Origin: Harmonia axyridis
Taxonomy: Eukaryota; Arthropoda; Insecta; Coleoptera; Coccinellidae
Length of the DNA stretch: 64,000 bases
Direction: 5' to 3'
Assembly (NCBI RefSeq): GCF_914767665.1
Contig: NC_059504.1
Location: 6,946,501-7,010,500, forward strand
Below the pieces are notes generated by a model. The model did not search any database and was not told the origin of the DNA. It was given only the letters and a program-made list of their open reading frames with translations. A program made the position numbers and the translations under genes. Positions 1-11,253 of this stretch are shown here, in pieces; the first letter of the stretch is position 1; each line of letters starts with the position of its first letter.

Positions 1-539
1 ACGGATGACTGTCAGATCTGAAGGAGGTGCTTGTTTTGAGTGCTTAAAATGCTGTCAAAAGAATTGAACATGATAATTATCTATCTATTTTTTCCTACAA
101 TGATCGAGAGCAAAGGTAGAATTCTTTGTTCTTTGAATTCAAAGAGTACGTATGCCTACTTAGATTCAATAGGAATTTATCTGATCTCAACCAATGGTGA
201 AGGAAATATAATTCAGCAAGGATCAGCATGAAATGAGATTTACAGCGAATCTGAATATGGAAAATATAAGCAATTTTTAAGGACTGGGGCACACTTGAAC
301 TCACGAAATGGTGTTCTTTTTTTTAAATTCAAAAGAATCATAGATATTTACCTATATTACCATCAAGAGTAATAACAAAACTTCAAAACGATGAAGATAT
401 AGAAAATAATATGAAATTACCTAAGTCAATGGATTATATTTGCAGTACTTTTTCTTTTATTTCATTGAGAATATTATGAATCTCAATGTCAAAAGACAAT
501 TTTTCAAGATCATATTAACATATATTACGAGGCTCACGG

Positions 540-890
540 TTTTGTGGAAGTTTGAACTCAAAATTTAGGAAAAAATTGAATTTCCATCCAAAAATCGTTA
601 TATCTCCCGAATCATTCATCATAGACCCCTCAAATAAAAACGTTTTTTAAACATCAAGTTCCGATCTAGAACATACTAAGGTTTCAAGGGCCTAGCTTAC
701 GTCCAGAAGAAGTTGCAGCTTCTGGAATTTCATCCATTTTTTCTTCGAAAATATCATATTTTTACCTATAATTTCTGAAATAATGCATTAATCGCCAAAC
801 TGCAAGCATTTTCGTGATCTACATAGTCGAATCAATCAATAAAATGGTACAATAGTCCCATGAAGGAACTTTTTGTTTTTTTTCAATTTT
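540..890. repeat. Dispersed repeat family R1, copy 1
   Basis: An AT-rich interspersed repeat recognised because the same phrases recur at about 23130-23840, 56280-57250 and 63170-63860. Shared words include atcgttatatctcc, agacccctcaaataaaaacg, gaagttgcagctt and gcattttcgtgatcta, in the same order each time. It has no evident coding capacity and I did not find terminal inverted repeats, so its class is unknown. It lies upstream of the first visible exon of the gustatory receptor and is presumably in its intron. Confidence 0.7.
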
Positions 891-916
891 CTAAGGGTTA
901 CCATTACTTTTAGGAT

Positions 917-1060
917 TCTTCGATTTTGTTATCTAGCCTATTGCCATATTGATTGGAATTCGTGAATTTCTAGAATCTGAATCTAAAATCTTCGATTTTG
1001 TTATCTAGCCTATTGCCATATTGATTGGAATTCGTTAATTTCTAGAATCTGAATGTTGAA
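917..1060. repeat. 72-bp direct tandem duplication
   Basis: A segment starting tcttcgattttgttatctag is repeated head to tail with a period of 72 bp; the two units are almost identical apart from a few bases at the end. The low divergence suggests a recent duplication. It lies in non-coding sequence. Confidence 0.85.
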
Positions 1061-1310
1061 TAAATGTAGATATCTCCAGAATTTTGGTGAACATTAAAAT
1101 ATTCATTGCTGATGAACTACCACATAAATGTAATTGAAAATAGAAATAATATAATTATTGCAAATATAAAATGTTTCTATACCTATAGGTTTCAGAGGAT
1201 ATTTTTGATTTCTCGGGTTTTCACTTCTTGACTTACTAATTGTTTCTGAGGAAAAATGCTGAATCTACAGCAAAATAAGTGTTTTACATTCACTGTTTTC
1301 TTTTTTTCAG

Positions 1311-4300
1311 GCTACATCAAATGGGATAAAGTAGAAATAGTGAGATCATCAGAGACAGAAGCAAAATTTGAGGAAGCTGTAATCGATTATCTTTTCACGG
1401 TCTATTTGATCCCGATAGTGATGAATCCTATTACACTATATGAAGCAAAATATCATGCCAATATTATGAACGATTTCAAGAAGTTTGAGGAATTTTACAG
1501 AAAAGTAGTGAAAAAGAAGCTGAACCTATTCGTAGGAAATAAATCTTTACTATTGACTATTGCTCTGCCAGTAGTTTCTTGTGCAACGATGGTAGTCAAT
1601 CATATAACAATGGTGAATTTTCGTTTTGTACAGGTAGGTTTTTCGTAAATTTTCTGTTACAGTTATAACGGGTGTTTTTTTCGAGGTATATAACTTTAAG
1701 TTGGAATTACTGTTCAAGATGGCGACCGATTTAACAGCTGTCAAGTGATTTATTCTCAGTTTGGTTTGGCAATTCATCATGAATAGACTCATGCCTGAAC
1801 AACGCTTGCAAATAGTGCAATTTTATTTCGAAAATAATGGTTCTGTGCGGAATACGTATCGCGCACTACGTCCATTTTATTTTGTTTAGCGATGAAGGGC
1901 ACTTCTGGTTGAATTGCTACGTCAACAAATAAAACTGCCGCATCTGGAGTGAAGCTAATCCTCAAGTGTATGTCGAAACACCGTTACATCCAGAAAAACT
2001 GACTGTTTGGTGCGCTTTATGGGCTGGTGGAATAATTGGTCCGTACTTCTTCCAAAACGATGATGGCTAGAACGTTACAGTTAATGGTGATCGTTATAGA
2101 CTATAGAGCCATGATTACTAACTTTTTCATTCCTGAATTGAACAACCATGATGTCCAGGAGCTGTGGTTCCAACAAGACGGCGCAACATGTCACACAGCT
2201 CGTGGCACAATCGATTTATTGAAAGAAACGTTTGGTGACCGCCTAATTTCACGTTTTGGACCTGTTAATTGGCCTCCAAGATCTTGTGATTTAATACCGC
2301 TAGACTACTTTCTGTGGTGCTATGTAAAGTCATTGGTCTATGCGGATAAGCCACAAACCCTTGACCATTTGGAAGACAACATTCGCCGTGTTATTGCCTA
2401 TATACGGCCACAAATGTTGGAAAAAGTCATCGAAAATTGGACTTCCAGATTGGACTACATACGAGCCAGCCGTGGCGGTCATATGCCAGAAATCATATTT
2501 AAAATGTAATGCCACAAGATTATCTTGCGGATAAATGAAATTCATGTCAATCGAATAATCCATCGTTGTTTTATTGCAATTTAAAGTTCTATAGCTCTAA
2601 AAAAAACACCCTTTACTTCTATTCAATTTTCAGTTCATCTAGGGGAAAATCAAGGATGCAGAGAGAGTTTGAATTTGAATCAATTGAGCTAAATTCCATC
2701 TTGAGTTGAACTTTTGTTGCAGGTTATACCATACTGTTACATAAATACAGTGACTTATCTTGTTGGCGGTTTATGGTTTGCTTATTCAGATGTTATAGGA
2801 AACATAGCATTAACCATTTCCCAGGACTTCCAGTTCGCATTGAAAAACATGAGTACCTCCTCAAGAATAGCAGAGTTCAGAACGTTATGGATGTTGCTAG
2901 CTAGGATAACCAGAGATTGTGGGAACTCATCTGGCCACACTCTGATATTTCTGAGCTTGTACCTGTTTCTGATCATAACATTGACGATTTATGGTTTATT
3001 TTCCCAGATTCAAGGTGGTTTTGAATTGAAAGATATAGGATTGACGATAACTGCAGTTTTTGCAGTTGCTCTGCTGTACTTTATCTGTGATGAGGCACAT
3101 TATGCATCGAACTGTGTAAGTTACTTACTGACTGTAAGTTACTTACTGACTGAGTAAAGGTTCCATGTTTTTGATTATCAGGTTAAGGTTCATTTCCAAA
3201 AACGTTTGCTGCTGGTGGAACTTACTTGGATGAATGAGGATGCACAACAAGAAGTGAGTAGGATACATTTTCTATTCTGTCAAAAAAATAAGAAAGGTAT
3301 TTACATAAAAGTAGGAATTTTTTTCGCTATTTAAGATAGACTCTTTTTTACTCCTTTTTGATGCATTTCTTATAATACGCTATATTCTTATGATAGGTCA
3401 ATTCTAGGCTATAATTTCTCAATCGAGAGTAGACATGAAAGATATTTCATAATGAGGAATGAAGTTTATCATATCTTTCTATTATCTTCAATGGAAATAT
3501 GTAGGTATGTATATATCTATTCTGTTACTATCATTCTCTTTTTTTCAGATTAACATGTTTTTGCGGGCAACTGAAATGAATCCCACTAATATGAGCTTGG
3601 TTGGATTTTTTGATGTTAACAGAAATTTATTTAAATCGGTAAGACATTACATTCTTTCAAAAGATACTTCCATATAATGCAAGGAATCAAAATTTTCATT
3701 TTGGAATATAAATGAGTTCATCAATGATACTAAAAATAGGTATGACATTATGCCTCACATCTAAAGAGTACGTTGTGTTCTGTCTTGTAACATCTCCTAA
3801 GAACGTCTGATTCTCACAAAGCTAAAGCACTTTTGGGTTATCGTGAAGCATCTTTTTGGCCGGCAATAGGGAAACAGGTGGAAACTTTTGAGCTGCTGGC
3901 ACAAATTAGTGATGTGAAGAATCGAAACCGTATGCGTCGCTCAAAAAAAAAACTGACAATATTGCTGCTGTAGCTCGTAGTAAAGGGTGTTTTTTTTAGA
4001 GCTATAGAACTTTAAATTGCAATAAAACAACGATGGATTATTCGATCGACATGAATTGTATTTATCCGCAAGATAATCTTGTGGCATTACATTTTAAATA
4101 TGATTTCTGGCATATGATCGGCAAGGCTGGCTCAGATGTAGTCCAATTTTCGATGACTTTTTCACACAATTGTGGCCGTATATCGGCAATAACACGACGA
4201 ATTTTGTCTTCCAAATGGTCAAGGGTTTGTGGCTTATCCGCATAGACCAATGACTTTACATAGCACCACAGAAAGTAGTCTAGCGGTGTTGAATCACAAG

Positions 4301-6844
4301 ATCTTGGAGGCCAATTCACAGGTCCAAAACGTGAAATTAGGCGGACACCAAACGTGTCTTTCAATAAATCGATTGTGGCACGAGCTGTGTGACATGTTGC
4401 GCCGTCTTGTTGGTACCACAGCTCCTGGACATCATGGTTGTTCAATTCAGGAATGAAAAAGTCAGTAATCATGGCTCTATACCGATCACCATTGACTGTA
4501 ACGTTCTGGCCATCATCGTTTTTGAAGAAGTACGGACCAATGATTCCACCAGCCCATAAAGCGCACTAAACAGTCAGTTTTTCTGGATGTAACGGTGTTT
4601 CGACATACACTTGAGGATTAGCTTCACTCCAAATGCGACAGTTTTGTTTGTTGACGTAGCCATTCAACCAGAAGTGTGCTTCATCGCTAAACAAAATAAA
4701 ATGGACGTAGTGCGCGATACGCATTCCGCACAGAACCATTATTTTCGAAATAAAATTGCACTATTTGCAAGCGTTGTTCAGGCGTGAGTCTACTCATGAT
4801 GAATTGCCAAACCAAACTGAGAATAAATCACTTGACAGCTGTTAAATCGGTCGTCATCTTGAGCACTAATGCCAACTTAAAGTTATATACCTCGAAAAAA
4901 AACACCCGTCACACCAGCAAATGTGCGAATTGGTTATAGAAAATTTCATGGAAAGGATATGGTGCTGCAACCGTATCCATAGCGGTCATTTGACTCATAT
5001 CGTTTTCCATCATTAATGGCATATCTTTCTCTTTACAATGATATGAATATTCATTGATTTCTCCCAAAATATACTCGTTTTCTCTTCAATATAAAAATGA
5101 AACATCTTATTGGAAAACCGTTTACTTTCGAATGGCTCGAAAAAAATATTGAAAAAGTCCCTTATTCAACTCCTTGTAATCCTTGTATCGTAAGGCTTTT
5201 TCATGACCTCTTCATCAGTTCGTGTTAATTGCAAAGTTACCGGAAATAAATAAAACCCTTCAAAGGAAACAATACATATACGTATCGATTCTGCATTATC
5301 CCAGATTTCTTGATAGGGTTTGAAATTCAATATGAAGCCATATTGTGAAAGCAGCGAATTAATGTTAACTGTTTGGTGCAATGTTACACTCGTTAAAAAA
5401 TAATTAAAATCATTTTAGATTTCGAGTTAGAACCTATTATGAATTGCTGCACCGATGATTTCATATTCTATGCGCTTATTTTGCAATTAGTGTTTTTAGA
5501 CATTCAATTCCAAAAGATGGTGATATTGTGGGTCTGAATGAATAAATATCAGGTGAAAAAAGTACCTACCAGGAATATATCATTAAAGGGTATAACAGTC
5601 CAAATGAAAAGTCCCCGGTCTACCATAGCAAAACTTTTTTTTTTGGCAAAATTCGATTTTATTATTCAATATAGTTGCCTTCGAGGGCGATACAGCGATT
5701 ATAGCGATCTTCCAACTTTTCAATAACATTTTTGTAGTACGATTTGTCTTTCGCTTCAAAATAGGCCTCAGTTTCGGCCGATTACTTCTTCATTGGCGCT
5801 AAATTTCTTTCCAACGAGCATTCTTTTGAGGTCTGAGAAGAGGAAAAAGTCGCTGGGAGCCAGATCTGGCGACTACGGTGAATGCAGAAGCAATTCGAAG
5901 CTCAATTTATGCAATTTTGCCATTGTTTCCATTGATTTGTGATTTGATTTGATTCATGTGATTTGTGTCTTGATGAAACAGCACCTTTTTTCTTCAAATG
6001 GGGCCGTTTTTTAACCATTTCATCCTTTAAACGATCCAATAACGCTATATAATAATCACTGTTGATGGTTTGGCCCTTTTGGAAGTAATCAATTAATATT
6101 TTACCTTGCGCATCCCAGAATACTGATGCCATAACCTTGCCAGCTGACTGTTGTGTTTTTCCTCGCTTTGGATTCGGTTCATCGGGTGCAGTCCACTCAG
6201 CTGATTGTCGATTGGACTCCGGAGTGAAATGATGTAGCGGTTTTTGTGCCAACCTATCATGTTTTCCTCGAATCAAATAAATGAATCTCAAATAATATAT
6301 CAATTATTTTTACTGCACCTGTTGCATGCATAACAAATCTTATAATACAAGAGGCATTACCATAAACTATCAGACTTATTACCTATATATTTATATCTAC
6401 CACGTCTAAGTAATTATTTTAATAAATGTATAGACATTTTCTTATATTTGGTTTTAAATATTTGCGGAAATTGAATGTGTTGTTATTGAGAAGTTGGTAG
6501 GTAATTTAGGCGTTGACAAAATCATTTACAGATGACTTTGGCCTAACAGTCTTCTCCCATAAAATGAGTTTTTTGTTGCGTCTTGGAATCTGTATAAAAC
6601 ATCATCGAAAAAGATGAGGGTTATTTGCATAAAAAAGTTTTCTATAAAGCTTTGACCCTATTACCTCAATAATTATTGATTTGAAATTTGCATCACCATT
6701 TTTTGAAAACTTTATGTATCTTCAATACTCTTGCAGTTACTGGCCACAATGGTGACATATTTGGTGGTACTGCTTCAGTTTCAAATCAGCATACCAGAAG
6801 ATAATGGAGGATCCAACGTATCAAGTAACATGACTAAGTCTTAA
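1311..6844 (+). CDS. Gustatory receptor of the CO2-receptor clade (Gr1/2/3 type), 3' part
   Basis: Five exons fit with consistent phases: 1311-1633, 2723-3115, 3182-3253, 3549-3638 and 6737-6844 (stop TAA). Together they encode about 327 residues. Each junction has GT-AG borders. The product is a multi-pass insect gustatory receptor with the family signature TYLVVLLQF in the last membrane segment. The stretches DIGLTIT, CDEAHYAS, FLRATEMNP and FFDVNRNLF are, from my knowledge of the family, typical of the highly conserved CO2 receptors (Drosophila Gr21a/Gr63a, beetle and moth Gr1-3). Such proteins act as heteromeric sensory ion channels in olfactory neurons. About 100-150 N-terminal residues are missing and should lie left of the window; the first visible exon begins mid-codon. 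Introns 1 and 4 contain transposons, and the donor of exon 2 (as numbered here) is duplicated. I cannot tell which of Gr1, Gr2 or Gr3 this is. Confidence 0.88.
1666..2615 (+). mobile_element. DD41D (rosa-like) Tc1/mariner element, copy 1, internally deleted
   Basis: A 950-bp element in intron 1 of the gustatory receptor. Ends are inverted (acgggtgttttttt... and ...aaaaacaccctt) and flanked by TA, as expected for Tc1/mariner. The transposase starts at ATG 1779 (MNRLMPEQRL) but after RNTYRALRPF jumps directly to the first catalytic block LFSDEGHFWL, losing the middle of the N-terminal half and changing frame. Downstream 2036-2509 encodes the second catalytic Asp in WFQQDGATCH and the third in LDYFLW. 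Counting gives 41 residues between them, hence DD41D rather than the 34 of classical mariner. Non-autonomous. Confidence 0.9.
3116..3151 (+). repeat. Tandemly duplicated splice donor (18 bp x 2)
   Basis: Immediately after the receptor exon ending at 3115, the 18-mer gtaagttacttactgact occurs twice in exact tandem (3116-3133 and 3134-3151). Each copy starts with a strong GTAAGT donor. Use of the second donor would add 18 nt encoding six residues (VSYLLT) without a stop or frameshift. Confidence 0.9.
3790..5060 (+). pseudogene. Old Tc1/mariner-type transposase split by a younger DD41D insertion
   Basis: Left of the DD41D copy, 3790-3980 reads as a transposase-like N-terminal segment (for example FELLAQISDVKNRNRMRRS, then DNIAAVARS after a small frameshift). 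To its right, about 4915-5035 reads VIENFMERIWCCNR...GHLTHIVFHH and a stop, which resembles the C-terminal VIEN...GGHMPEIIF block of the DD41D elements. The central part of the protein is absent. I infer an older, diverged relative in plus orientation that received the insertion at a TA. It is clearly non-functional. Confidence 0.6.
3981..4911 (-). mobile_element. DD41D (rosa-like) element, copy 2, internally deleted
   Basis: Inverted ends aagggtgtttttttt (left) and aaaaaaaacacccgt (right), with TA at the left. On the minus strand the transposase begins at ATG 4797 and has the same internal deletion junction as copies 1 and 4 (cgtccattttattttgttta). Minus-strand reading frame 4472-4062 holds the WYQQDGATCH and LDYFLWCY catalytic blocks. 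The left TIR-proximal end carries the 3' end of the gene. It lies in the last intron of the gustatory receptor. Confidence 0.88.
5592..6239 (-). mobile_element. irritans-type mariner fragment A (3' part)
   Basis: Starts with the TIR-like sequence ccaaatgaaaagtccccggtct, whose gtccccggtct core is typical of Himar1-like mariners. The minus strand encodes the C-terminal two thirds of an irritans-type DD34D transposase with several frame breaks (recognisable PNPKRGKTQQSAGKVMASVFWDAQG and TINSDYYIALLDRLKDE blocks). Homology stops near 6239, so the 5' half is missing. It lies in the last intron of the gustatory receptor. Confidence 0.85.
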
Positions 6845-7364
6845 GTATTTATTTTTATAATTAAGAACTAAAATGAACTACACCTGGCCTCAAGTTAAGG
6901 ATAGTGAATTGAAAATCCTTTGTGTATTTATTATTTAGAGATAATACTCTGCAGAAATTTTGTACAATTAAGATTAATAAATAAAAATTAATAATTCTTC
7001 TGTTGCTAATCATATTTTTGCAAGCAGTCATGATATTCTTCGTATTTCAGATGAAATATTGATTTAAATATAGAGGGAATCGGCCTGTACAAGTTGTTCC
7101 AAACTCCTGGTTTCAACTGACTCAAAGTCATGACTCATCCTCTAAAAACACCCTTTATAACAATATCAGAAATGTAGAAGTGTAATAAAAAAATTTATTT
7201 CAACAACATACATTTATGCAGGAAATTTCAATCTGGTGGTATTAACCGTTTAGAAATTATGAGGAGAATTTTTTTTTATTCCATCAACTTTGGAAGGATA
7301 TATCTCCCTTAAAATGCATTTTGGGCCATGAGTTTATTTATCAAACTATACTCATTTTTCAATG
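6845..7364. other. 3' flank of the gustatory receptor
   Basis: AT-rich sequence with several AATAAA-like hexamers, for example at about 6978, that could serve as the receptor's poly(A) signal. No coding region or recognised repeat is visible apart from an isolated MITE-like end (aaaaacaccctttat) near 7145. Confidence 0.4.
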
Positions 7365-8275
7365 TAAAGGGTGTTTTTTTTAGAGCTATAGAACTTTAAA
7401 TTGCAATAAAACAACGATAGATTATTCGATTGACATGAATTTTATTTATCCGCAAGATAATATTGTGGCATTACATTTTAAATATGATTTCTAGCATATG
7501 ACCGCCACGGCTGGCTCGGATGTAGTCCAATCTGGACGTCCAATTTTCGATGACTTTTTCCAACATTTGTGGCCGTATATCGGCAATAACACGGCGAATG
7601 TTGTCTTCCAAATGGCCAAGGGTTTGTAGCCTATTTGCATAGACCAATGACTTTACATAGCCCCACAGAAAGTAGACTACGGTGTTAAATCACAAGATCT
7701 TGGAGGCCAATTCACAGGTCCAAAACGTGAAATTAGGCGGTCACCAAACGTGTCTTTCAATAAATCGATTGTGGCACGAGCTGTGTGACATGTTGCGCCG
7801 TCTTGTTGAAACCACAGCTCCTGAACATCATGGTTGTTCAATTCAGGAATGAAAAAGTTAGTAATCATGGCACTATACCGATCACCATTGACTGTAACGT
7901 TCTGGCCATCATCGTTTTTGAAGAAGTACGGACCAATGATTCCACCAGCCCATAAAGCGCACCAAACAGTCAGTTTTTCTGGATGTGACGGTGTTTCGAC
8001 ATACACTTGACGATTAGCTTCACTCCAAATGCGGCAGTTTTGTTTGTTGACGTAGCCATTCAACCAGAAGGGTGCTTCATCGCTAAACAAAATTCGCTTA
8101 TTCCGTATTCCGCACAGAACCATTATTTTCGAAATGAAATTGCACTATTTGCAAGCGTTGTTCAGGCGCGAGTCTATTCATGAGGAATTGCCAAACCAAA
8201 CTGAGAATAAATCACTTGACAGTTGTTAAATCGATCGCCATCTTGAACAGTAATGCCAACTTAAAGTTATATACT
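7365..8275 (-). mobile_element. DD41D (rosa-like) element, copy 3, different internal deletion, one end lost
   Basis: TA plus aagggtgtttttttt at the left. Homology with the other DD41D copies ends near 8275, where the terminal tcgaaaaaaaacaccc is replaced by unrelated sequence. The minus-strand frame 8123-7677 carries the LFSDEAPFWL first Asp block and WFQQDGATCH, but stops just after CDLTP, before the third Asp. The N-terminal deletion junction (gcggaatacggaataagcg) differs from the one shared by the other three copies, so this is an independent deletion. Confidence 0.87.
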
Positions 8276-9199
8276 ATCACCCCCAGAAAGCTCAATACAC
8301 ATTTTTCACTCACCCTGTATAACCGATAAAATCAACAAATTTAGGACACCCTGTACACGTTGTTGTGAGCAGATATCCGTGCAAAATCGTCGGTGACGAA
8401 TCAATCAAACCAATAGCATGGGGTTACCCTTCGATATGGCCAGATTTCACTGCATATTTGTATTTGTGTTCTTTTCATATCGAGATCAATAGGACACTGG
8501 GAAACCTTACGTGAATTAACTTGCACCCTCTCTCCCTTTGAATAGTAAGGGAAGTAGGTTGGTTTGGGTTTTGGGGGATGAATAAGAGTGGGTGGGTGTA
8601 TAAGGCATTGTAAGCCGAGTATGAAATGATAGTAGCATTTTGAAGCCCGTATGTTCGAGACTGCTGAATTTGAGAATACTTGTCCTGTAAAACTTCGCGT
8701 GTGTGTCAACCCTTTGTGGTTTTTCGGTGTGGGTTCCGTTGTTGAATGTTGTAATGTAATATTGTGTATCCGATTCGAGTTTGTTTTCTTGTTAGTGAGG
8801 TGAATTTTGAAGGAGAGCTGTGATAAGAAGTGAGTATTGCAAATTTATTTACTTATTACAAGATCCATTCGAAATTTTTTCTAAAATGACTTTTTGTTTG
8901 TTTTGGAAAACACTGCAAATTTTACTGATTTATGATAAAAACCTATCAATAACAAAGCATTGGGGGTTGAAACTTTTGGAACTAGTTTCCGAAATTGATA
9001 GGAATAAATCTTTTCAGTGAAATTTTATTATGCAACACCAAATAATTATAATCAACATCTTGTGTTCCAGAAATCGAAAATATCATTTTTTAATTCATCT
9101 TCTAATTTTTGGCGCGAATTCTAGAATTAATACTTAACTCAAATCCTGGGTCTAAACAGTAAAAACACATATTTATTAAAAATTAGACTTATTAGTCAA
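8276..9199. other. Intergenic sequence, no gene recognised
   Basis: Begins with two CACCCTGTA-type MITE ends (about 8318 and 8350). The segment 8390-8830 is less AT-biased and not obviously repetitive, with G-rich runs near 8560-8600. It could hold a promoter, but I see no coding exon with splice support. Confidence 0.4.
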
Positions 9200-9290
9200 T
9201 AAAGTTTTCTGTTGGAAAGATTTGTGTTTGTTTTCGAAATATTCCTCGATACCTCGGCAATCACTTCTTCATTATAGCCAAATTTGAAGT
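9200..9290 (-). pseudogene. Relic of a mariner transposase C-terminus
   Basis: Read on the minus strand, this short piece gives FKFGYNEEVIAEV and, after a frameshift, EYFENKHKSFQQK. It parallels the FSANEEVIAETEAYFEAKDKS block of the irritans-type mariners in this window. It is too diverged and short to place precisely and no TIRs are visible. Confidence 0.55.
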
Positions 9291-9587
9291 CAGCATATCA
9301 TCGTTTGAGCGTTGTATTCGATGGAGCAGTCTAAATAACACTTTTTAAGCCATTACTTTGCTTTCACAGTTTTTTCCCTACAAAAACCGAGTTTTATCAA
9401 CACACAAAACTCGTTTATATTCATTTTTGAAACAACAACAAAATCAGACCTAAATCTATGTTAATGTTGACATGCTCTTTTGCAGCTTGGTAATAACACA
9501 GTATAAAGTAAGTTAGGTCAGGTGACCTAGCAGCCACCTGTTGGGACTTCGAACATGACTTCAGAAAAATATCGAGTATGCTATATA

Positions 9588-10617
9588 GGCGTACAATTTT
9601 GCTTCCTCCGTTTTTTCCTGAAATTCGAGGCTTTATTGTTAAAAATTGGTTATACCAATTTCGCAACATGGGGTCGAGCATTATCATTCTGTAAAATCAC
9701 TTTATCATGTCTCGCATTGTATTGCGGCCGTTTGTCTTTCAATGCTCAACTCAAACGCATAAATTGCGTTCGATAACGATCGCCTGTGATTGTTTCAGTC
9801 GGTTTTAACAACTCATAATACACTACGTCGAGCTGGTCCCACCAAATACTGAGCCTGACCTTGGAACCGTAAATATTCGGTTTGGCCGTCGATGTGGAAG
9901 CATGGCCGGTATATTCCCATGATTTTCTGCGCTTGGGATTATCGTAATGAACCCATTTCGCCAGAGACAATGCGATGCAGAAATTCCTTTCGTCTTTGCC
10001 TTGCAAGCAGCTGTTCACAAGCAAATAAACGCCGTTCAACATCTCTCGGCTTCAACTCATACGGCACACAATTTTCTTGTTTCTGAATCATTCCCATGAT
10101 TTTCAGGCGTTTTGAAATGGCTTGTTGCGTCTCTCCCAATGATCCTGCCAATTCTTGTTGCGTTTGACACGAGTCTTGATCAAGTGATGTCTCCAATTCT
10201 GCAACTTCGAAAACCCTCTCTCTTCCATCGTCATGCTGGTCTTCGACATCAAAATCACAGTTCTTGAAGCGTTGAAACCTCTCTTGGCACGTTTTTTCAC
10301 TGATAGCGGCCTCACCATAGATATTTCAGAGCATTCGATGAGCTTCAACCACAGATTTCTTCATATTAAAGCAGAAAGTTAAAACCTCAAGCAAATGACG
10401 ATAATTTGGCTCGTAAGCTGACATGTTTAATCGAATTTAACTTCATGATGCAGACACAAATTGACTAATATTTCGATGGCGTTATGTTTACGAATACCTT
10501 AGCTTATTGTATGACATCTACGATCTATTTATTTTGGCTAGACTTACCACTACATTCAGTTATTATAATAACTGGCTGTTTTTGTATACAAAAAGGCGAA
10601 AGCAAAGTTGTACACCT
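9588..10617 (-). mobile_element. Second DD34D mariner family, copy 1, internally deleted
   Basis: TIRs ggcgtacaattttgcttcc (left) and ggaaagc-type gcaaagttgtacacc (right), flanked by TA at 9586-9587 and 10618-10619. Minus-strand ATG at 10424 begins MSAYEPN. Separate frames then carry LDQDSCQTQQELAGS, a QQAISKRLK helix-turn-helix, WVPYEL, the first Asp region VHYDNPKRRKSW and TETITGDRYRTQ. The DNARPHVAK block near 9660 joins almost directly to the 3' end, so the part with the third catalytic Asp is deleted. Frameshifts separate the pieces. It differs from the irritans type; I do not assign the subfamily. Confidence 0.87.
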
Positions 10618-11049
10618 TAACTATTTTTGAATGTTAATTTTCAGCTGTATCGTAATATGTAGAAATAAACGGGGTGTTCCATTTGAAAAAAAAATTTCAT
10701 AGCGATATTTCATGAAATATCAGTTTGCGGAAAATTCAAGATGGTTTTCACAGAAATGATTAATTTTTAAAAGAAAAAAAGTAACAGCAACATTCCGAAA
10801 ATGAAAATTCTCTAAAAACACCCTGTAATGTTATGGATTTGCGGTTTTCGCCAATGAGTTTCTCATGAAAATTGGCCCTAAGTCACCGACCTCAGTTTTC
10901 GTCTATCTACGACTTCTCATAATTCAAAAGTGTTCAATTTGGCCCACCCTGTACAAACGTAATTAAAAGCTCAAAATTCCTAATTCAATGTTTTATTGGT
11001 TTTCCATACTTTCCGAATCCAAATGAAGCAGAAAGTGGGTTTTCCAAGT
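10618..11049. other. Intergenic sequence with MITE-like ends
   Basis: Holds isolated caccctgta ends near 10815 and 10944 and a ggggtgtt motif near 10670, probably fragments of CAGGGTG-end MITEs. No gene is recognised. Confidence 0.4.
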
Positions 11050-11253
11050 ACCAAAAACTTCGAATGAATGCGACGACGCTCTCAGGATATCGCTTAGAAG
11101 TTGCGTCTAGAAATCGACGCTCGACGTCGGGTTTCCCTCAGTTACGCTTCTGTTCCTGGCGGGGTAGAATATGTCGTAGAATTCGTGTAACATACGTGAC
11201 GTCACGTGTGGAAAATCATAAGGTTGTTGAAGGATCGAAGGTCAATTGAAAAG
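11050..11253 (+). promoter_or_regulatory. Candidate promoter or 5' non-coding exon
   Basis: A clear island of higher G+C and CpG in otherwise AT-rich DNA, containing the palindrome at 11194-11207 and ending in a plausible splice donor (aaag|gtaacc at 11254). It lies upstream of the SUEL/CUB/sushi gene in the right orientation, so a 5' UTR exon or promoter of that gene is possible. This is inference; a frame is open across it, but the peptide resembles nothing I know. Confidence 0.3.
11194..11208. promoter_or_regulatory. CRE/E-box composite palindrome
   Basis: The 14-mer ACGTGACGTCACGT (11194-11207) is a perfect palindrome. It contains a consensus CRE (TGACGTCA) and overlaps an E-box CACGTG (11203-11208). 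These are established binding sites for CREB/ATF-type bZIP and bHLH factors respectively. Its location in a CpG-rich island supports a regulatory role, but binding is not shown. Confidence 0.4.

Noticed and set aside
40..304. Short frames at the left edge as possible 5' exons of the gustatory receptor
   Set aside because: No similarity to receptor N-termini and no donor in the phase required by the exon at 1311.
5166..5381. Minus-strand open frame of 71 codons
   Set aside because: No family resemblance, no clear splice partners, and it lies within a transposon-rich intron; likely chance.
8401..8709. 102-codon minus-strand frame
   Set aside because: Low-complexity Pro/Lys stretches and no recognisable domain; no splice context.
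11064..11249. Open frame in the CpG-rich island
   Set aside because: Arg/Ser-rich translation typical of a GC-rich non-coding segment; kept only as possible promoter or 5' exon.
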